NCBI GenBank assembly: GCA_003990745.1
Contig: RBNI01000012.1
Coordinates: forward strand, 1 to 62,524
DNA from: Jimgerdemannia flammicorona
Lineage: Eukaryota > Mucoromycota > Endogonomycetes > Endogonales > Endogonaceae
DNA length: 62,524 nt
Direction: 5' to 3'
In this document: one piece after another, positions 1-10,779 of the stretch
Layout: each line of letters begins with the position of its first letter
Numbering within the stretch: the first letter of the stretch is position 1
The notes under the pieces: model-generated
The model's input: the letters and a program-made list of their open reading frames with translations, nothing else
Told to the model about the DNA's origin: nothing
Databases searched by the model: none
Translations under genes and position numbers: made by a program

Positions 1-208
1 TACTAAAATCACACATTATTCTTAGAATAAATTTGAAAATCATATACAAGATTATGAAGCTGAGTTAAACCAAAGTTATAGATTACAAAGCTGAGTTAAC
101 TTAAAGTTATAAAATACAAAACTTATAAAAACAGAACCTTATCAATTAGGATCAAAAGTATATATACTGAATATATAGGTATATTAAAACAGAGAACTAT
201 AATAAACC
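1..208 (+). repeat. LTR fragment of the long-LTR Gypsy family, cut by element D
   Basis: This stretch matches LTR positions upstream of the LTR ORF in the other copies (compare 2690-2880). It shares 'gaagctgagt', 'aaagttat...aatacaa', 'tatatatactga' and 'aaaacagagaac'. The match stops abruptly at 208, where element D begins, so D inserted into an older plus-strand LTR. The expected continuation does not appear at the far end of D, which is itself truncated. The fragment is AT-enriched by C-to-T change. Confidence 0.75.
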
Positions 209-261
209 TATAATAGTTCTAGTTTCTTTAAGAGAAAGTGGCTAAATCTGGAAGTTCTGGT

Positions 262-480
262 TAGTGCTCCGAACAGATAGAGTTGATCCAGATGAGATTC
301 GATTCAGATTTGTCATGTGATGGATTTGAATCAACTCGGATTAGTCTCATGATCTGATCCGGATTGATCTGGATTGATCCAAATTGATCTAACCAGATTG
401 ATCCATCCGGATTGATCCGGATTGGTCCATCCAGATTGGTCCATTCAGATTGATCCATCCGGATTGATCCATCTGGATTG
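262..480. repeat. Left terminal and subterminal repeats of the hAT
   Basis: The terminal inverted repeat is followed by a tandem array (about 345-480) of short units such as 'gattgatccatccg' and 'gattggtccatcc'. Subterminal arrays in hAT elements commonly act as transposase-binding sites; that role is inference here. Confidence 0.7.
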
Positions 481-721
481 AAATCTTTGGTGTCATCACC
501 CTTTCTTTTGTTCATTTCGCTCTTGTTTTTTTTTTCCTGCTGCACTTTAGTGACATCACCCTTTCCTTTTGCTCCCTCTCTTCTTTTGTTCTTTTCTTTG
601 TTCTTTTTCTTTGTTCTTTTTCTTTGTTCTTTCCTGCCACATCATGAGCAAACAAAACAGCAGCCCTTAATTTGTATGTTGGTCTAGCAATGATCATCAA
701 AAGAGAGAGTATTTGAGGTAG
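481..721. other. Pyrimidine-rich leader inside the hAT
   Basis: This is a T/C-rich stretch with repeats of 'tttctttgttctt' (about 590-630) and a near repeat of 'tcatcaccctttc' (493 and 553). I see no convincing coding sequence. It lies between the left subterminal array and the first recognisable exon of the plus-strand gene, so promoter or intron sequence is plausible but unproven. Confidence 0.4.
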
Positions 722-2620
722 AAACGCACTCTCTGCTGATAATGTTAGATTCTTTCTCATATGGACAGCACACAAGCTGCTCATTGAGAGCCAAAGGGAT
801 GATAGCGGTGGTAGTGGTGATGGTGATGGCAATGGTGATGGCGGGGATGAGAGAGAATTCCAGCAACAACTCACGGCGGCCCTTTGGACCTCGGAATTCA
901 CAGACCTCATAGCTATGTACGTGGCAGCCTTTTTGGAGCAGCTGATAGTAGATGTAGGTTGCTCACTTGGCTGCCACTTGTTTACTTGTATTTATTTAAA
1001 CTTCCCCAGCATGACCCAATTTACCTTGTGCTTTTCTTAGGGTCTACAGCTCTACGGCGAGATCTGCTGACTTTATTCGCAACATCTGGTCAAGATGAAG
1101 AAAGGCTGGCGGATGTTGCAGGGCATGTCTTTGGTGGCTGAGCTGTTGAGTCAATGCATCACGTGGTGGAGGTCTCAAAAGGAATAGAAGCAAGCCTTCA
1201 TGAGCAATCTTGTGTAACTTGTGCAACTTGTCAGTATGTAACTCGTCAGCATGCAACTCGTCAGTATGCAGCTCACTCACTTACTCACTCACTCACTCAT
1301 GCTCTTTTTTTGAAATACCCATCTCCGTGTTTTATTTAATTTCATTTTTATATGGTCTCTCTCTAAAAAAACACCCACACCCGCATACAATCTGCCTGCA
1401 TGCAACCCGCCTGCATGCAACCTGCCCACATGCAACCCACCCACATGCAATCTACCTGCATGCAACCCACCCACATACAATCTGTCTACACACAACCCGC
1501 CCACATACAACTCGCCCACATACAACCTGTCTACATACTTATCTCGGTCCCTCAGATTAGGGCTCAGTTCCATTGGAAAGGAGAGTTCAAAGTTACCTAA
1601 GTTCAACTACGTCTAGCATCTGATCAAATAGAGAAATTTGAGGGCAAGATGTTCAGCATGAGCAGTACCAGCATTGTCATCAAGACTTGGGGGTCTACAT
1701 TCGAATCAGAGCTAATCATACTCGACCAAGGGGTCCATTGGCCAGCAGGAGTAACCAACGATGAAGAGAACCATATCTTTATTAACAAACATGGAGAGGT
1801 GGTTGTGATGGTGGTAAGGAACCTCTATGGCAACGAGCTTTGTCACCACATCAATGAGATTTGCAAGGATTGCATCAAATACCAGGTAGCAGGAAAGAGG
1901 GGGCAAAAAAAGCAAGGAGGGGGGGTTTGGACGGGAATTGGGTATACTGCAACACTGGCGAAGGGTGGGTTCCAGAGTTCCAAAATCCCCTGCACTCGTC
2001 TCCCTTTTTTTTTTAACCCCTCCCCAGATAAATCACACTCTTTGCTGACATACTCTTTTTTGATACAATTCTAGGAATACACAAGATTCTGTACCCCTAC
2101 CGGAACTTTAGAAGTGCCATCGAAGAGCAAACTATGCATGAGTATGACACGGCCTATGCAGCGATGGCGGCTATAATCTGGGATTCTTTGAGCAGATTGG
2201 TAGAGTATATGGCAGGCCAGCTTGGTGGTGATCTCAGTACAGCTGTATGTACATTCTTGGCACAATTTAGTGTACCTTATGAGGTGAGGAGCTCTGCTTT
2301 TTTGGAGTGCTGCAGCCCAGGGGGTTTCTACCCCCCCGCATGCAAAAAGGACTGACTGGTTGCCATCCGTTTCAGCAGGTTTCCAAGCTGGGGCTCCCGG
2401 GGCTGGACTAAGGGCAGGCATCCACCAGCACAGCCTGGCAGTATGAGGTCCTGGGCCAAGGGTTCACCCAACTGTACACTCGCATCACATCAGGATACGT
2501 CGGGCACAACCTTTCTCTACCCACACACACAGATAACAATATCACCTCAGTAATGTTTTATATCCTGGAAAGGAAGGGCCCAATCTGAGAGGATAGCAGT
2601 GGAGTCTGGTATGACCTCAC
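722..2620 (+). pseudogene. Unknown multi-exon gene carried by the hAT, 5' part
   Basis: Coding blocks on the plus strand look like exons separated by GT-AG introns. About 722-953 has a Gly/Asp-rich linker followed by 'SEFTDLIAMYVAAFLEQL'. About 1041-1190 and 1635-1885 follow; the latter contains 'NKHGEVVVMVVRNLYGNE'. Then come about 2075-2283 ('EEQTMHEYDTAYAAMAAI') and 2442-2620. The last block contains 'LPTHTDNNITSV', whose H-x-D resembles the metal-binding motif of 2OG-Fe(II) dioxygenases. The gene is cut at 2620 by element A and resumes at 13274. Rejoining across the ctcac duplication keeps the frame (...VWYDLT|YSFEVPF...). In-frame TGA codons occur near 1064 and 2587. I do not recognise the family with confidence; exon borders are approximate and the oxygenase idea is weak. 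Confidence 0.55.
1199..1545. repeat. Two minisatellites inside the hAT
   Basis: At about 1215-1275, units of 'aactcgtcagtatgc' repeat imperfectly. At about 1390-1535, a 12-15-bp unit of the type 'cctgcatgcaacccgc' or 'ccacatgcaacc' repeats about ten times. Both strands give open but low-complexity frames, which I treat as repeat artefacts. The array lies between two putative exons of the hAT-borne gene and may be intronic. Confidence 0.75.
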
Positions 2621-2833
2621 TATAAGCACACAACCTCCAAGTCACAGAAATCACATGTCACCCTCTTACCAAGCCACTGAAATCACATGCAACCTCTGAA
2701 CAAATCTGGAAATTACCTGCATAATCATGAAGCTGAGTCAAACAGAAGTCACAGTGCACAAAGCTAAGTCAATACAAAGTCACAGAACACAAGATTCACA
2801 CAAGTGGAATCTTACCAATCAAGAACAAATGCA

Positions 2834-2839
2834 TATATA
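2834..2839 (+). promoter_or_regulatory. TATA-like box upstream of the LTR ORF
   Basis: TATATA lies 70 bp before the ATG of the LTR ORF, inside 'gcatatatactg', and recurs at the same place in the other LTR copies. It could drive a separate mRNA for the LTR ORF; function is inferred from position only. Confidence 0.45.
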
Positions 2840-2908
2840 CTGAGCCCCGAGATGTATCAAAACAGAGAACCAAAATAAATAACAACCACAACTTCCAAAC
2901 ATACAAAC

Positions 2909-4006
2909 ATGACCACCGAGATCTACAACCGCATCCACACTGACATTTGGAATACCATTGTCAATCGAGCCACACCCCCTCTGCCCCTCATGAATATCCA
3001 TAGCCTAGCACCCCTCTACTTTGTGGAAGTCTGATGGAACACTCTGAACATACTTATCGAGGCCCACTGGATTGGACAAATCTCAAGCTACTACCAGATC
3101 GGCTACCTTCTGGAAGACATGGTCGAACACCACCAGGATACAGACATTACCCAGATGTCTCAATATCAGAAGCTCATTGCCCATAAACACCGAGAACTCT
3201 TCTATGAGTACAGCACCTTTATTCCCCGCCTCTGAGTTACTACCAGCGAAATGGTTGCTATCCTGTCCTATGGTCAAATCAATGACATGATACAAGAACT
3301 CAACCACAAGTATCTTGAATATGTTCAGACTACCAACAGAACCTTCCTGCATCCCGATGACCACATCCTGCAAATGCCCCAAGTTGGATATGCCATGAAA
3401 GACATCTACGATATAATCTACTTCGACGAAGATGAAGCAGAAGACAATGATCCCTCTGACGCCAATATGACTTTAAGCCAAGGATCTCTACCAACCCTGA
3501 TCACACCGCCAACCTTGCTGATGAACTTACAACAGTTCATAACCACATATGAGACTTATTGGGATAATGACCACTAGCACGAATACCAATCTGCATTCAC
3601 CCCTGATTACTTCAACTACAATGAAGAGACCGGAGAACACAACCTGTACCTTCAGATAACTCTCGAAGTCAAACCAACAACTCCACCACCTGAGTACGAG
3701 CAACACGAACCACAGCCACCAGCTTATTACAACCCTGTGACTCACAGTACTGTAACCTATAGAAGATATGCAGACAGCGAATCCGATGAAAGCGAAAACA
3801 ATGCACTCCTCCTTTGCCCACCAATACCTTACCCAGTATATGAGACAGACAATGCTATCCTATGGGACAGAGATGAAGTTCCAATGTATTATTATCTCAG
3901 CCAATAAGGAGAAGTAATCTGCAAATCTCTCTTCCTAGATGACTACTTCATCAGAGATGATGTCATCGATGGTGATATCATCGAAGACTATCCAGATAGT
4001 GCCTAA
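2909..4006 (+). pseudogene. LTR ORF, copy in the 5' LTR of A (365 codons, unknown protein)
   Basis: ATG to TAA spans exactly 1098 bp inside the U3 of the LTR, with four in-frame stops, mostly explained as Arg CGA to TGA or Gln to TAA/TAG. The predicted protein starts MTTEIYN and has a probably helical N-terminal half (motifs 'PPLPLMNIHSLAPLYF', 'ISSYYQIG', 'DMIQELNHKYLEY'). The middle has an acidic stretch and 'SQGSLPTLITPPTL'. The C-terminal half is rich in Tyr, Pro and acidic residues and ends 'DDYFIRDD...EDYPDS'. I see no signal peptide, membrane segment or known retroelement domain. The same reading frame and length recur in four other copies. Function is unknown. Confidence 0.7.
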
Positions 4007-4195
4007 ACCTATAAATAGTGTAGCAGTCATAGTATAGTTAGATTAGCCTTATACAACGTGACTGTGAACTGACTCAGCAGTCAGATGATCTCTTGATATG
4101 TCAGATCACCATTGTACTACATGACTGCATTCTGACTCAGCAAGGCACTTAATGCTACATCCATATTTAGTATAGTCCAGATAGCCCCTCACTAG

Positions 4196-4203
4196 TATAA
4201 ATA
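4196..4203 (+). promoter_or_regulatory. TATA box of the genomic RNA promoter in the LTR
   Basis: TATAAATA precedes 'ccccctccccc' and lies about 120 bp before AATAAA. It is conserved in the other LTRs of the family. This is the expected place for the promoter that sets the U3/R border. Confidence 0.65.
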
Positions 4204-4320
4204 CCCCCTCCCCCAGATCTCAGAATCTCAGACCTGAATAATCCAAACACAACTCCTGAGCACTTCCCCACAATATCCCTTTACACAACTACTCCTAGTA
4301 TAGCAATATCATGAATAGCG

Positions 4321-4326
4321 AATAAA
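4321..4326 (+). terminator. Polyadenylation signal in the LTR
   Basis: AATAAA in the context 'gcgaataaacct', downstream of the TATA box, is present in nearly all LTR copies. In the 3' LTR it would direct 3'-end formation of the element's RNA. Confidence 0.55.
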
Positions 4327-4688
4327 CCTATTTAATAACCCACAAACCACTCTTAAGTAAATCTGCTCCCTGTTAGGTCCTACTCCTAACCCTGTCATGA
4401 AATTTCCTAATTGGATATTGTCTGCAGTGATATGCCAATTTAACTAAGCTGGTCTTAGTTTCTTGAACTTTCTGAAATACGGAAAATCCTGAACATCCAG
4501 AACTAGTCCGAAAAAAGGACTTTGGTTGAGACGTCAACCTGACCTTGAAATCAATAAGCATAGAGGACATACTCCATATGAAATTGATCTTGACCATAAG
4601 AAAATGGTCTTCCAGAATATCCAGAACTTTCAGAAAACCCTTCTAGAACTACATAACAGTTACCCTAAAAAGCAACCCTCTTACAACT

Positions 4689-4700
4689 TGGTAGCAGTGG
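4689..4700 (+). promoter_or_regulatory. Primer-binding site of element A
   Basis: TGGTAGCAGTGG begins 3 nt after the LTR end. It is complementary to a tRNA 3' end '...CTACCA' and resembles sites that use initiator-methionine tRNA in fungi. The same motif follows the LTR of D and, mutated, those of E, F and G. Confidence 0.7.
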
Positions 4701-4792
4701 TTTCCAATCCAATTCCGCTTCAAGATGCTTCCTCACCCCACTACAAACCCTTCTGCAAATTCCTACAAGTTGGTATAAAGCCCAACCTCTGA

Positions 4793-6640
4793 ACTGGAAT
4801 TTATTCCGAACCATCTGACAATCTGGAGAGAATTGAACCTGACGTACAAGGACAATTTGACCTCCATACCTGCAACAAGTGGGACAAACTTCATTCAAAG
4901 AAAGAAGTACTCCAATTAAATCAGCAAATAGGTGAACACCTATTCACCAAACTCCTTGCACTATACCCAACAAGTCAAGATGAAGAAGGTCTTATAGAAT
5001 CCTTCTTTACTCTTCTCAATAAGAGTTTTATCAGCTCCACAAATCTGAGTGACCTAGGACAACCAGCAGCAGTCTTTCTAGCCTTAGTTCCTCACAAAGC
5101 CCAGGCCTCTGTAGCTAAGTGGCTCAACTCTACCAACTTTTACCGAACCAGGACCAAGACTGCGTTATACTACCGATTCCAGAACAGCAAGGCCCACTAT
5201 ATTCTTAAGGAAGAAGCAAGAGAAATCCTTCATCAACTACCTGATCCCGAACCTGAAGCAGGCCCTGCTATAGCACTACCTGAATCCAAAACCAATACCG
5301 AACCAGAACTTGACTTTGAGTTAAGTCTATCTGAAATCAGATATACAACTGATTCTATCTACTTTGACATTGAGCAAACCCAATTACACGGGGACCAAAC
5401 CAAAGAGGAGGAGGAGTATCTCAGTGAATACGATCCCGGATACACTACCGAAGGTGACGTACCTCCATTAGGACAGAACACACCTATACAGCAACAGACA
5501 GCTATCTATCAAGCCCTTACTCCAGACCTACAACTATTACTCCAGCAACTTATACAGACCCAAAGAACCCCATCACACTCTGCACCAGTATCTCAAGTAG
5601 TACCAGTAACACTACTACCAGCAGTCCAACCGCCTCCAGTAAACAACATGGCAAACCAACAGATTCTAGACCTCACAGCCCAGGTAGCAATAATGGTAGC
5701 AACCATTACTACCTTAGCTAAACAGATCCGACCTACAAAAAATCTGAGTCTACCTACCTTCAATAGTACTGCACAAGAAGTCTAAAGCTTCATTAGTGTA
5801 GTTGACACCAACTTCGAAGCCAATCAATGGACCAATGAGCGAGTCACTGACTGTGTTCTGACAAACAATCAAGACCACACTCTGGAACAACTCTTTGCTA
5901 CCACTACAGCCTATGTCCACCGAGTTGTTACATTCTTCCGAGGACCTGCCGAAGAATGGTGGCAAACCCTTCCCGAGAAATCCCTCACATGGGACACTCG
6001 ACCTGCAGTAGTTGCTCAGAATGCAGCAAATAATGCTCCAGGATATGGAGTCCATCCTACAGCCCCTGGACTTAAACAACTCATGATTGCTCAATATCGC
6101 AGCGAAACCATGATCGCTGAATCCCGAGTAAAACTCTGCAATCTCAAATTCGATGTACATGGCAAGGAGGAATTCGAAACCTTCTGTACAAAACTCGAGT
6201 CACTCCTGAACACTGTTGGCCTAGGATATATTGCCAATGATGAATCATGAAATGGTACAAGAGCAGATCATCTATTCGATGCCCTGCCTGAATGGCTTAC
6301 TAGAAAAATCTGAGAACAAGGATGCCCAGTTGGTTGTGACCACCAACAATAGTGCCTGGCAAGAATCAAGACTATGGTCAAGTGGATCCTAACAGCTGGA
6401 CCCATTCTGCCCCAAAGACAATTCAACAACAAGGAAAAGACTTGGACTAAGAAAGAAGAACCCAAGCATGAAGCATCCCGAGCTCCCTCAACATCCACTT
6501 CATGGACACCCAGAAATCATAAACCCACCCAGCTGAGTACCTTCAAGAAACTCACTGAAGGCGAAAGGAATGAACTTAGAGAAGCGGAGCATGCTTCTAT
6601 TGCTGAAAGACAGGACACATGACCAGTGCCTGCCCTAATC
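4793..6640 (+). pseudogene. Gag region of element A with zinc knuckle
   Basis: The sequence includes 'FFTLLNKSFISSTNLSDLG', an acidic stretch, a Pro/Gln-rich linker, then a typical retrotransposon Gag core ('FFRGPAEEWWQTLP', 'FDALPEWLTRKI') and a CCHC knuckle near 6597 (CFYC-KTGH-...-C). The knuckle is in a shifted frame because one base is missing just before it; copy B keeps the original frame. The first Arg of the knuckle is TGA here. Gag would form the particle and package RNA. Confidence 0.8.
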
Positions 6641-6705
6641 GAAAACCCTGAACAGCAATATGAGCAACTGTTACCACTCTGCACCACCTCAACAATCTGA
6701 CCACT

Positions 6706-7120
6706 AGAATACTAGACTTTGTCAAGTTAAGACAAACTGCTAAGGCCCCAATCAAAGAAAGTCAAAAAGCAGCTGGATATGACCTGTATGCAGCCGAAGA
6801 AGCTACAGTCTCTAACCAAGAAGTCAAGCAAGTCTACACAGGAATTAGTATCCAAATTCCTGAAGGACATGTTGGAAGAATATGCTGTCACAGCAGCCTA
6901 GCATTGAAAGGACTCTCAGTAGAAGGAGGAGTCATTGATGAAGATTACACAGGTGAAATTATTATCCTCATCCAAAACCACAGTTGGATACCCTTCAAGA
7001 TCTCTATAGGCTTCTACATTGCCCAGATCCTATTCGAAAAAATTGAGTCAAACCTGACAGTCAAGGAAGTCCCTGAACTACTGCCCACTATCTGAGGATC
7101 CAAAGGATTTGGTTCATCAA
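6706..7120 (+). pseudogene. dUTPase domain of element A
   Basis: Trimeric dUTPase motifs are visible in order: 'AGYDLYAAEE' (motif 1), 'GRICCHSSLALKG' in place of the usual PRSGLA-type motif 2, 'GVIDEDYTGEI' (motif 3), 'IGFYIAQILFEKI' (motif 4) and '(R)GSKGFGSS' (motif 5, with Arg as TGA). dUTPase hydrolyses dUTP and limits uracil in cDNA. Placement between zinc knuckle and protease is the arrangement known from betaretroviruses. Motif 2 has lost its Arg and Gly, so this copy is probably inactive. Confidence 0.88.
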
Positions 7121-7221
7121 ACAAGGCCCCAGCCCAATCTACCATGAACAAAGAAGAACAATTCTATAAAAAAATCGAAGATGGATATGTACCAAGTGGC
7201 TGATGCCCCCACGGCATTAGA

Positions 7222-7620
7222 ATGTACTCTTCCCGAATGATTGATGATTACTTCTCTTGTGTCAACGAATTGGCTCAAAGAAGAACCAACAGAAGGAAAG
7301 CTCCTACAACTGAAATCACCACCATTGGATCAGACAAACTACTTACACTTAAAGTTTTTGTCAATCGAGCACCTATCAAGATCATGATAGACAGCAGTGC
7401 CTTAGACAATTTCATCAATAAAGAAATAACCAACAGACTCAAGGTCTTCACCTCTCCAGTACAACAAACTCAAGCAGTTGCCACAGCTAATGGAACCTCA
7501 CATGTCATTAGCAAAGAAGTCTGCAACCTACCCTTCTGAATTGGTGACTATTGAGTACATGTTACCCTCCAGATCGTACCACTCTCTGACAACGAAATCA
7601 TCCTTGGAACTCCATGATTA
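7222..7620 (+). pseudogene. Aspartic protease domain of element A
   Basis: 'VFVNRAPIKIMIDSSALDNF' holds the active-site loop. It reads DSS here but DSG in copy G (about 52388), so the Gly is mutated. It is followed by 'VATANGTSHVI' and a 'IILGTPWL'-type ending, both typical of Gypsy proteases. The frame is the same as the dUTPase, and a frameshift near 7635 separates it from RT. Confidence 0.8.
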
Positions 7621-7989
7621 AAACAAGAGAACCCCCATGATTGATTGGGTAAACCATTCTCTGACCATCAAGAAAGGATGCTACAACTTCAAACTACAAG
7701 GCGAAAAGGACCCACTCAACTCTAGTGACTCTGGACCAAAGATCACCCACATCAACAAGCTACAACTCAAGAAATTGGCCAAGAAATGCCCTCTCTTTGC
7801 TATCTCCATCTGCCCATCCAAAGGAGAACCCAAGAACTCTGAAGAAGACTTTTCCAAAGTTAACAGCCGTGTCAGACCACTACTCCAAAAATTCCAAGAC
7901 ATATTCCTGAAGAAACTCCCAAAAGGTCTACCTCCCAAATGAGCAGTGGACCATGCCATCAAGACTATTCCAGATGTCAAGCCAGCCTT

Positions 7990-9240
7990 CAAGTCAATCT
8001 ACCACATGTCTCTGAGAGAAATCGATGCACTCAAGAAAGAAATTGACGAACTCCTGGAATAAGAATTCATCAGATCCAGTGTATCACCCTATAATGCACC
8101 AGTCCTCTTTGTTGTCAAGAAAGGAGGAGATCTGTGAATGTGCATTGATTACCATGATCTCAATGAACAGACCATCAAGAACTGTTGCCCACTACTCAGA
8201 ATTGACGAAATATTCGATAGGCTTATCAACCCACAATTCATGAGCTCTTTTGACCTGCGAAATGGTTACTGGCAAATTGCCATGAAAGAAGAAGACATCT
8301 ACAAGACAGTCTTCTGAACTCGCTATGGACATTTTGAATTCCTGGTTATACCCTTTGGCTTAACTAATGCTCCTGCAATCTTCCAGATACTGATGAATAC
8401 CATTCTGCACCCATACTTGGACAAATTTGTTGTTGTCTATATTGATGACATTCTAGTCTTCAGCAAAACTCTGGAGGAATATCTTGAACACTGGAGCTAG
8501 TACTACTGAAACTCCGAGAAAACCGACTCTTCGCAAAACTCAGCAAGTGCGAATTTCTCCTGAAAGAAATCCAATTCCTTAGACACATTGTCACACCAAA
8601 TGGAATCAAAGTGGACCCCAGCAAAATCTCCACAATCAAAGATTGGCCCAGACCCAAGAAGCTGAAAGACCTTCAGTCATTCCTGGGATTAGCAAACTAT
8701 TACAGATGATTTGTTGCCAACTTTGCCAAAATCGCCACTGCTTTCACCCAAATGACCAAGCACAGCAAGAAAGAAGAACAACCCTGGACCATGAAACAAG
8801 AGAAAGACTTCAACAATCTTGCAAATTGGGGACCCAAACAAGATACAGCCTTTCAAGCATTGAAAGATGCCTTGATAACCACTCCAGTACTTCAAGCAGC
8901 AAATCCTGCCCTACTATATGAAGTTACCACTGATGCCTCTGACCTAGCTCTTGGAGTAGTACTCATGCAAGAAGGACACCCTGTGGCCTATTACTCCCGC
9001 AAATTCAATGATGCTGAAATCAACTATGCAACTCATGAGAAGGAAATGTTAGCCATCATAGACACTCTGATCAAATGGTGACCATACCTAGAAGGAGCAC
9101 ACTTCACTGTATTGACCGACCACAAGTCATTAGTCAACATCAAGACTCAGGCTACTCTTTCTTGAAAGCAAGCCAGATGGATGAAAGTCCTCACTAACTT
9201 TGACTATGAAATCCAGTACTGCCCTGGCAAGGAAAACATT
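7990..9240 (+). pseudogene. Reverse transcriptase and RNase H of element A
   Basis: RT motifs are 'SVSPYNAPVLFVVKKGG', 'MCIDYHDLNEQTIKN', 'FDLRNGYWQI', '[16 protein letters not shown]' and the catalytic 'YIDDILVFS' near 8438. RNase H follows with 'TTDASDLALGVVLMQEG', 'YATHEKEMLAI' and 'TDHKSLVNI'. In-frame TGA replaces the conserved Arg in the 'L-R-MCIDY', 'F-R-TRYG' and 'YYR-R-F' motifs. A 1-bp deletion near 8490 also breaks the frame. Confidence 0.92.
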
Positions 9241-9499
9241 GTTGCCGATGCAATCTCCAGACCACCCATTGAAGAAGTCATCCAAACTCTCACCTTGGTT
9301 ACAAACTCTATCATAGAACAAATTATTGCAGCATGTGCTGATGATAAGGAAGCTCAAGCACTCCAAGAAATCCTGAACAGTGATGATGCCGACAAGCATA
9401 CCCAGTATAATCAATACCAACTCAAGGATAATGTGATCTACTACAAGGACAGATTATATGTTCCAAACAACCGAGACCTCTGAAGGACTATCCTATTCG

Positions 9500-10779
9500 A
9501 ATGTCATGATGCCCCTATAGCTGGACACTTAGGATTTGATAAATACTATGAAGTTATCTCCCGAAACTTCTATTGGCCCCGTATGGCAGATCAGCTAAAG
9601 ACTTACATCACTTCCTGTGATGCCTGCCAATGCAACAAGTCCTCAACATTAGCAAAACCCAGTCTACTCCACCCTATTCCAGTACCATTCGCTAATTGGG
9701 AACAAATCTCTATAGACTTTATTGTACAACTACTCTGAACCAAGAATGGAAAAGATGCAATTATTGTCTTTGTAGACTATCTCAGCAAACAAGCTCACTT
9801 TGTACCTACCACCACTACTGTAACAGCATCAGACATAGCCACACTCTTGTTTGACAATATCTTCTGCTATCATGGTCTTCCTAAGATCATTGTTAGTGAC
9901 TGAGATCTGAAATTTACCAGCCATTTTTGGAAAGCCCTCCATGCGCACCTTGGAACGAAACTTGCACTATCTACAGCCTTTCATTCTGAAACTGATGGCC
10001 AAACTGAAAGAATGAACCAAACTCTGAAATAAATGCTAAGAAATTATGTTTCCTACAAACAAGATGATTGACATGAATACCTTACTGCAGTCGAGTTTGC
10101 CTATAAAAACAGCAAGCAAGCCTCTCTTGGAATGACCCCATTCTTCGCCAACACTGGACAAAACCCAAACACTCCTCTGATACTCATCCGAACCACTGAA
10201 GAACCTTCTACAGTCAAAGCTGTTGAAGAATTCTTACTCTGAATACATAATCTAAGCCAGATCGCAATTGAGAATTTATTGTGAGCTCAAGAACAACAGT
10301 CACAGTATGTTAACCAACATCGCTGAGAAGAAACCTTTGATATTGGAGAAAAAGTCCTATTAGACATCTGAGGATACTGAGTTGATAACCTCAAGCACAG
10401 ACTATCTACAAAGCTGAACAGCAAGTTCATTGGACCATTTGAAGTCATTTCACAAGTCTCTCCAACCTCCTACAAATTGGCGCTACTGGATACCATTAAG
10501 ATTCACCCAGTCTTCAATATCCAACATCTCAAGTGATACAATGATAATGATGATGAACTATTCCTGAACCGAACTACAGAACCACCTGCACCTGTCATTA
10601 TTAATGACCAGGAAGAATACAAAGTTGAGCAAATCCTCAATAGACGTGGCCATAAGAACCACCCTGAGTATCTCATTAAATGGAAAGGTTATCCGATCTA
10701 TGATGCAACATGGGAACCCAAGACCAATCTCCAGAATACTACCGACTTAGTTCAGGAATATGATTCCTTGAACAACTAA
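9500..10779 (+). pseudogene. Integrase and chromodomain of element A
   Basis: The HHCC finger is 'HDAPIAGHLGFDKYY' with 'CDAC'. The DDE core has 'SIDFIVQL', 'DYLSKQAHF', '[17 protein letters not shown]' and '[12 protein letters not shown]'. A C-terminal chromodomain, '[11 protein letters not shown]' and 'TWEPKTNL', places the element among chromoviruses, whose chromodomains direct integration to histone-marked chromatin. The frame ends at 10779. Several Arg codons are TGA. Confidence 0.9.

Larger units (their letters stand above)
2621..4685 (+). repeat. 5' LTR of element A
   Basis: Length is 2065 bp, from TATAAG (ancestral TGTAAG) to CTTACA. The layout is a U3 of about 1.6 kb containing a 365-codon ORF (2909-4006), a TATA box at 4196, an AATAAA at 4321, and a U5 in which the Gag-like frame is already open. 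The inverted ends TGTAAG/CTTACA recur in every other copy. Confidence 0.93.
4526..10779 (+). pseudogene. Gag-dUTPase-Pol polyprotein of element A
   Basis: Domains in order are Gag (to about 6640), dUTPase (6706-7120), aspartic protease (about 7220-7600), reverse transcriptase (about 7990-8580), RNase H (about 8890-9240), integrase (about 9500-10400) and chromodomain (about 10594-10779, ending LNN-stop). The ancestor appears to be one long frame. Copy A has a 1-bp deletion near 6575, a 1-bp insertion near 7635 and a 1-bp deletion near 8490 relative to copies B and G. Many TGA codons stand where relatives have Arg. The frame is already open at 4526, inside the LTR, and crosses the primer-binding site, so the true start is unclear. 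A shared TGA at about 4790 follows 'KPNL'. Confidence 0.9.

Noticed and set aside
261..545. 94-codon minus-strand frame rich in Asp, Pro and Ile
   Set aside because: It is a translation of the hAT subterminal repeat array.
1380..1545. CRISPR-like array
   Set aside because: Units are short, imperfect and directly adjacent with no unique spacers. It is a minisatellite in a eukaryotic transposon.
4373..4597. 74-codon minus-strand frame recurring in several LTRs
   Set aside because: It lies opposite the plus-strand frame that continues into Gag; its recurrence follows from LTR similarity.
4526..10779. TGA as a reassigned sense codon
   Set aside because: TGA stands at Arg sites that are CAA or CGA in sister copies, and TAA/TAG also occur at Gln sites. 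Mutation explains all of it.
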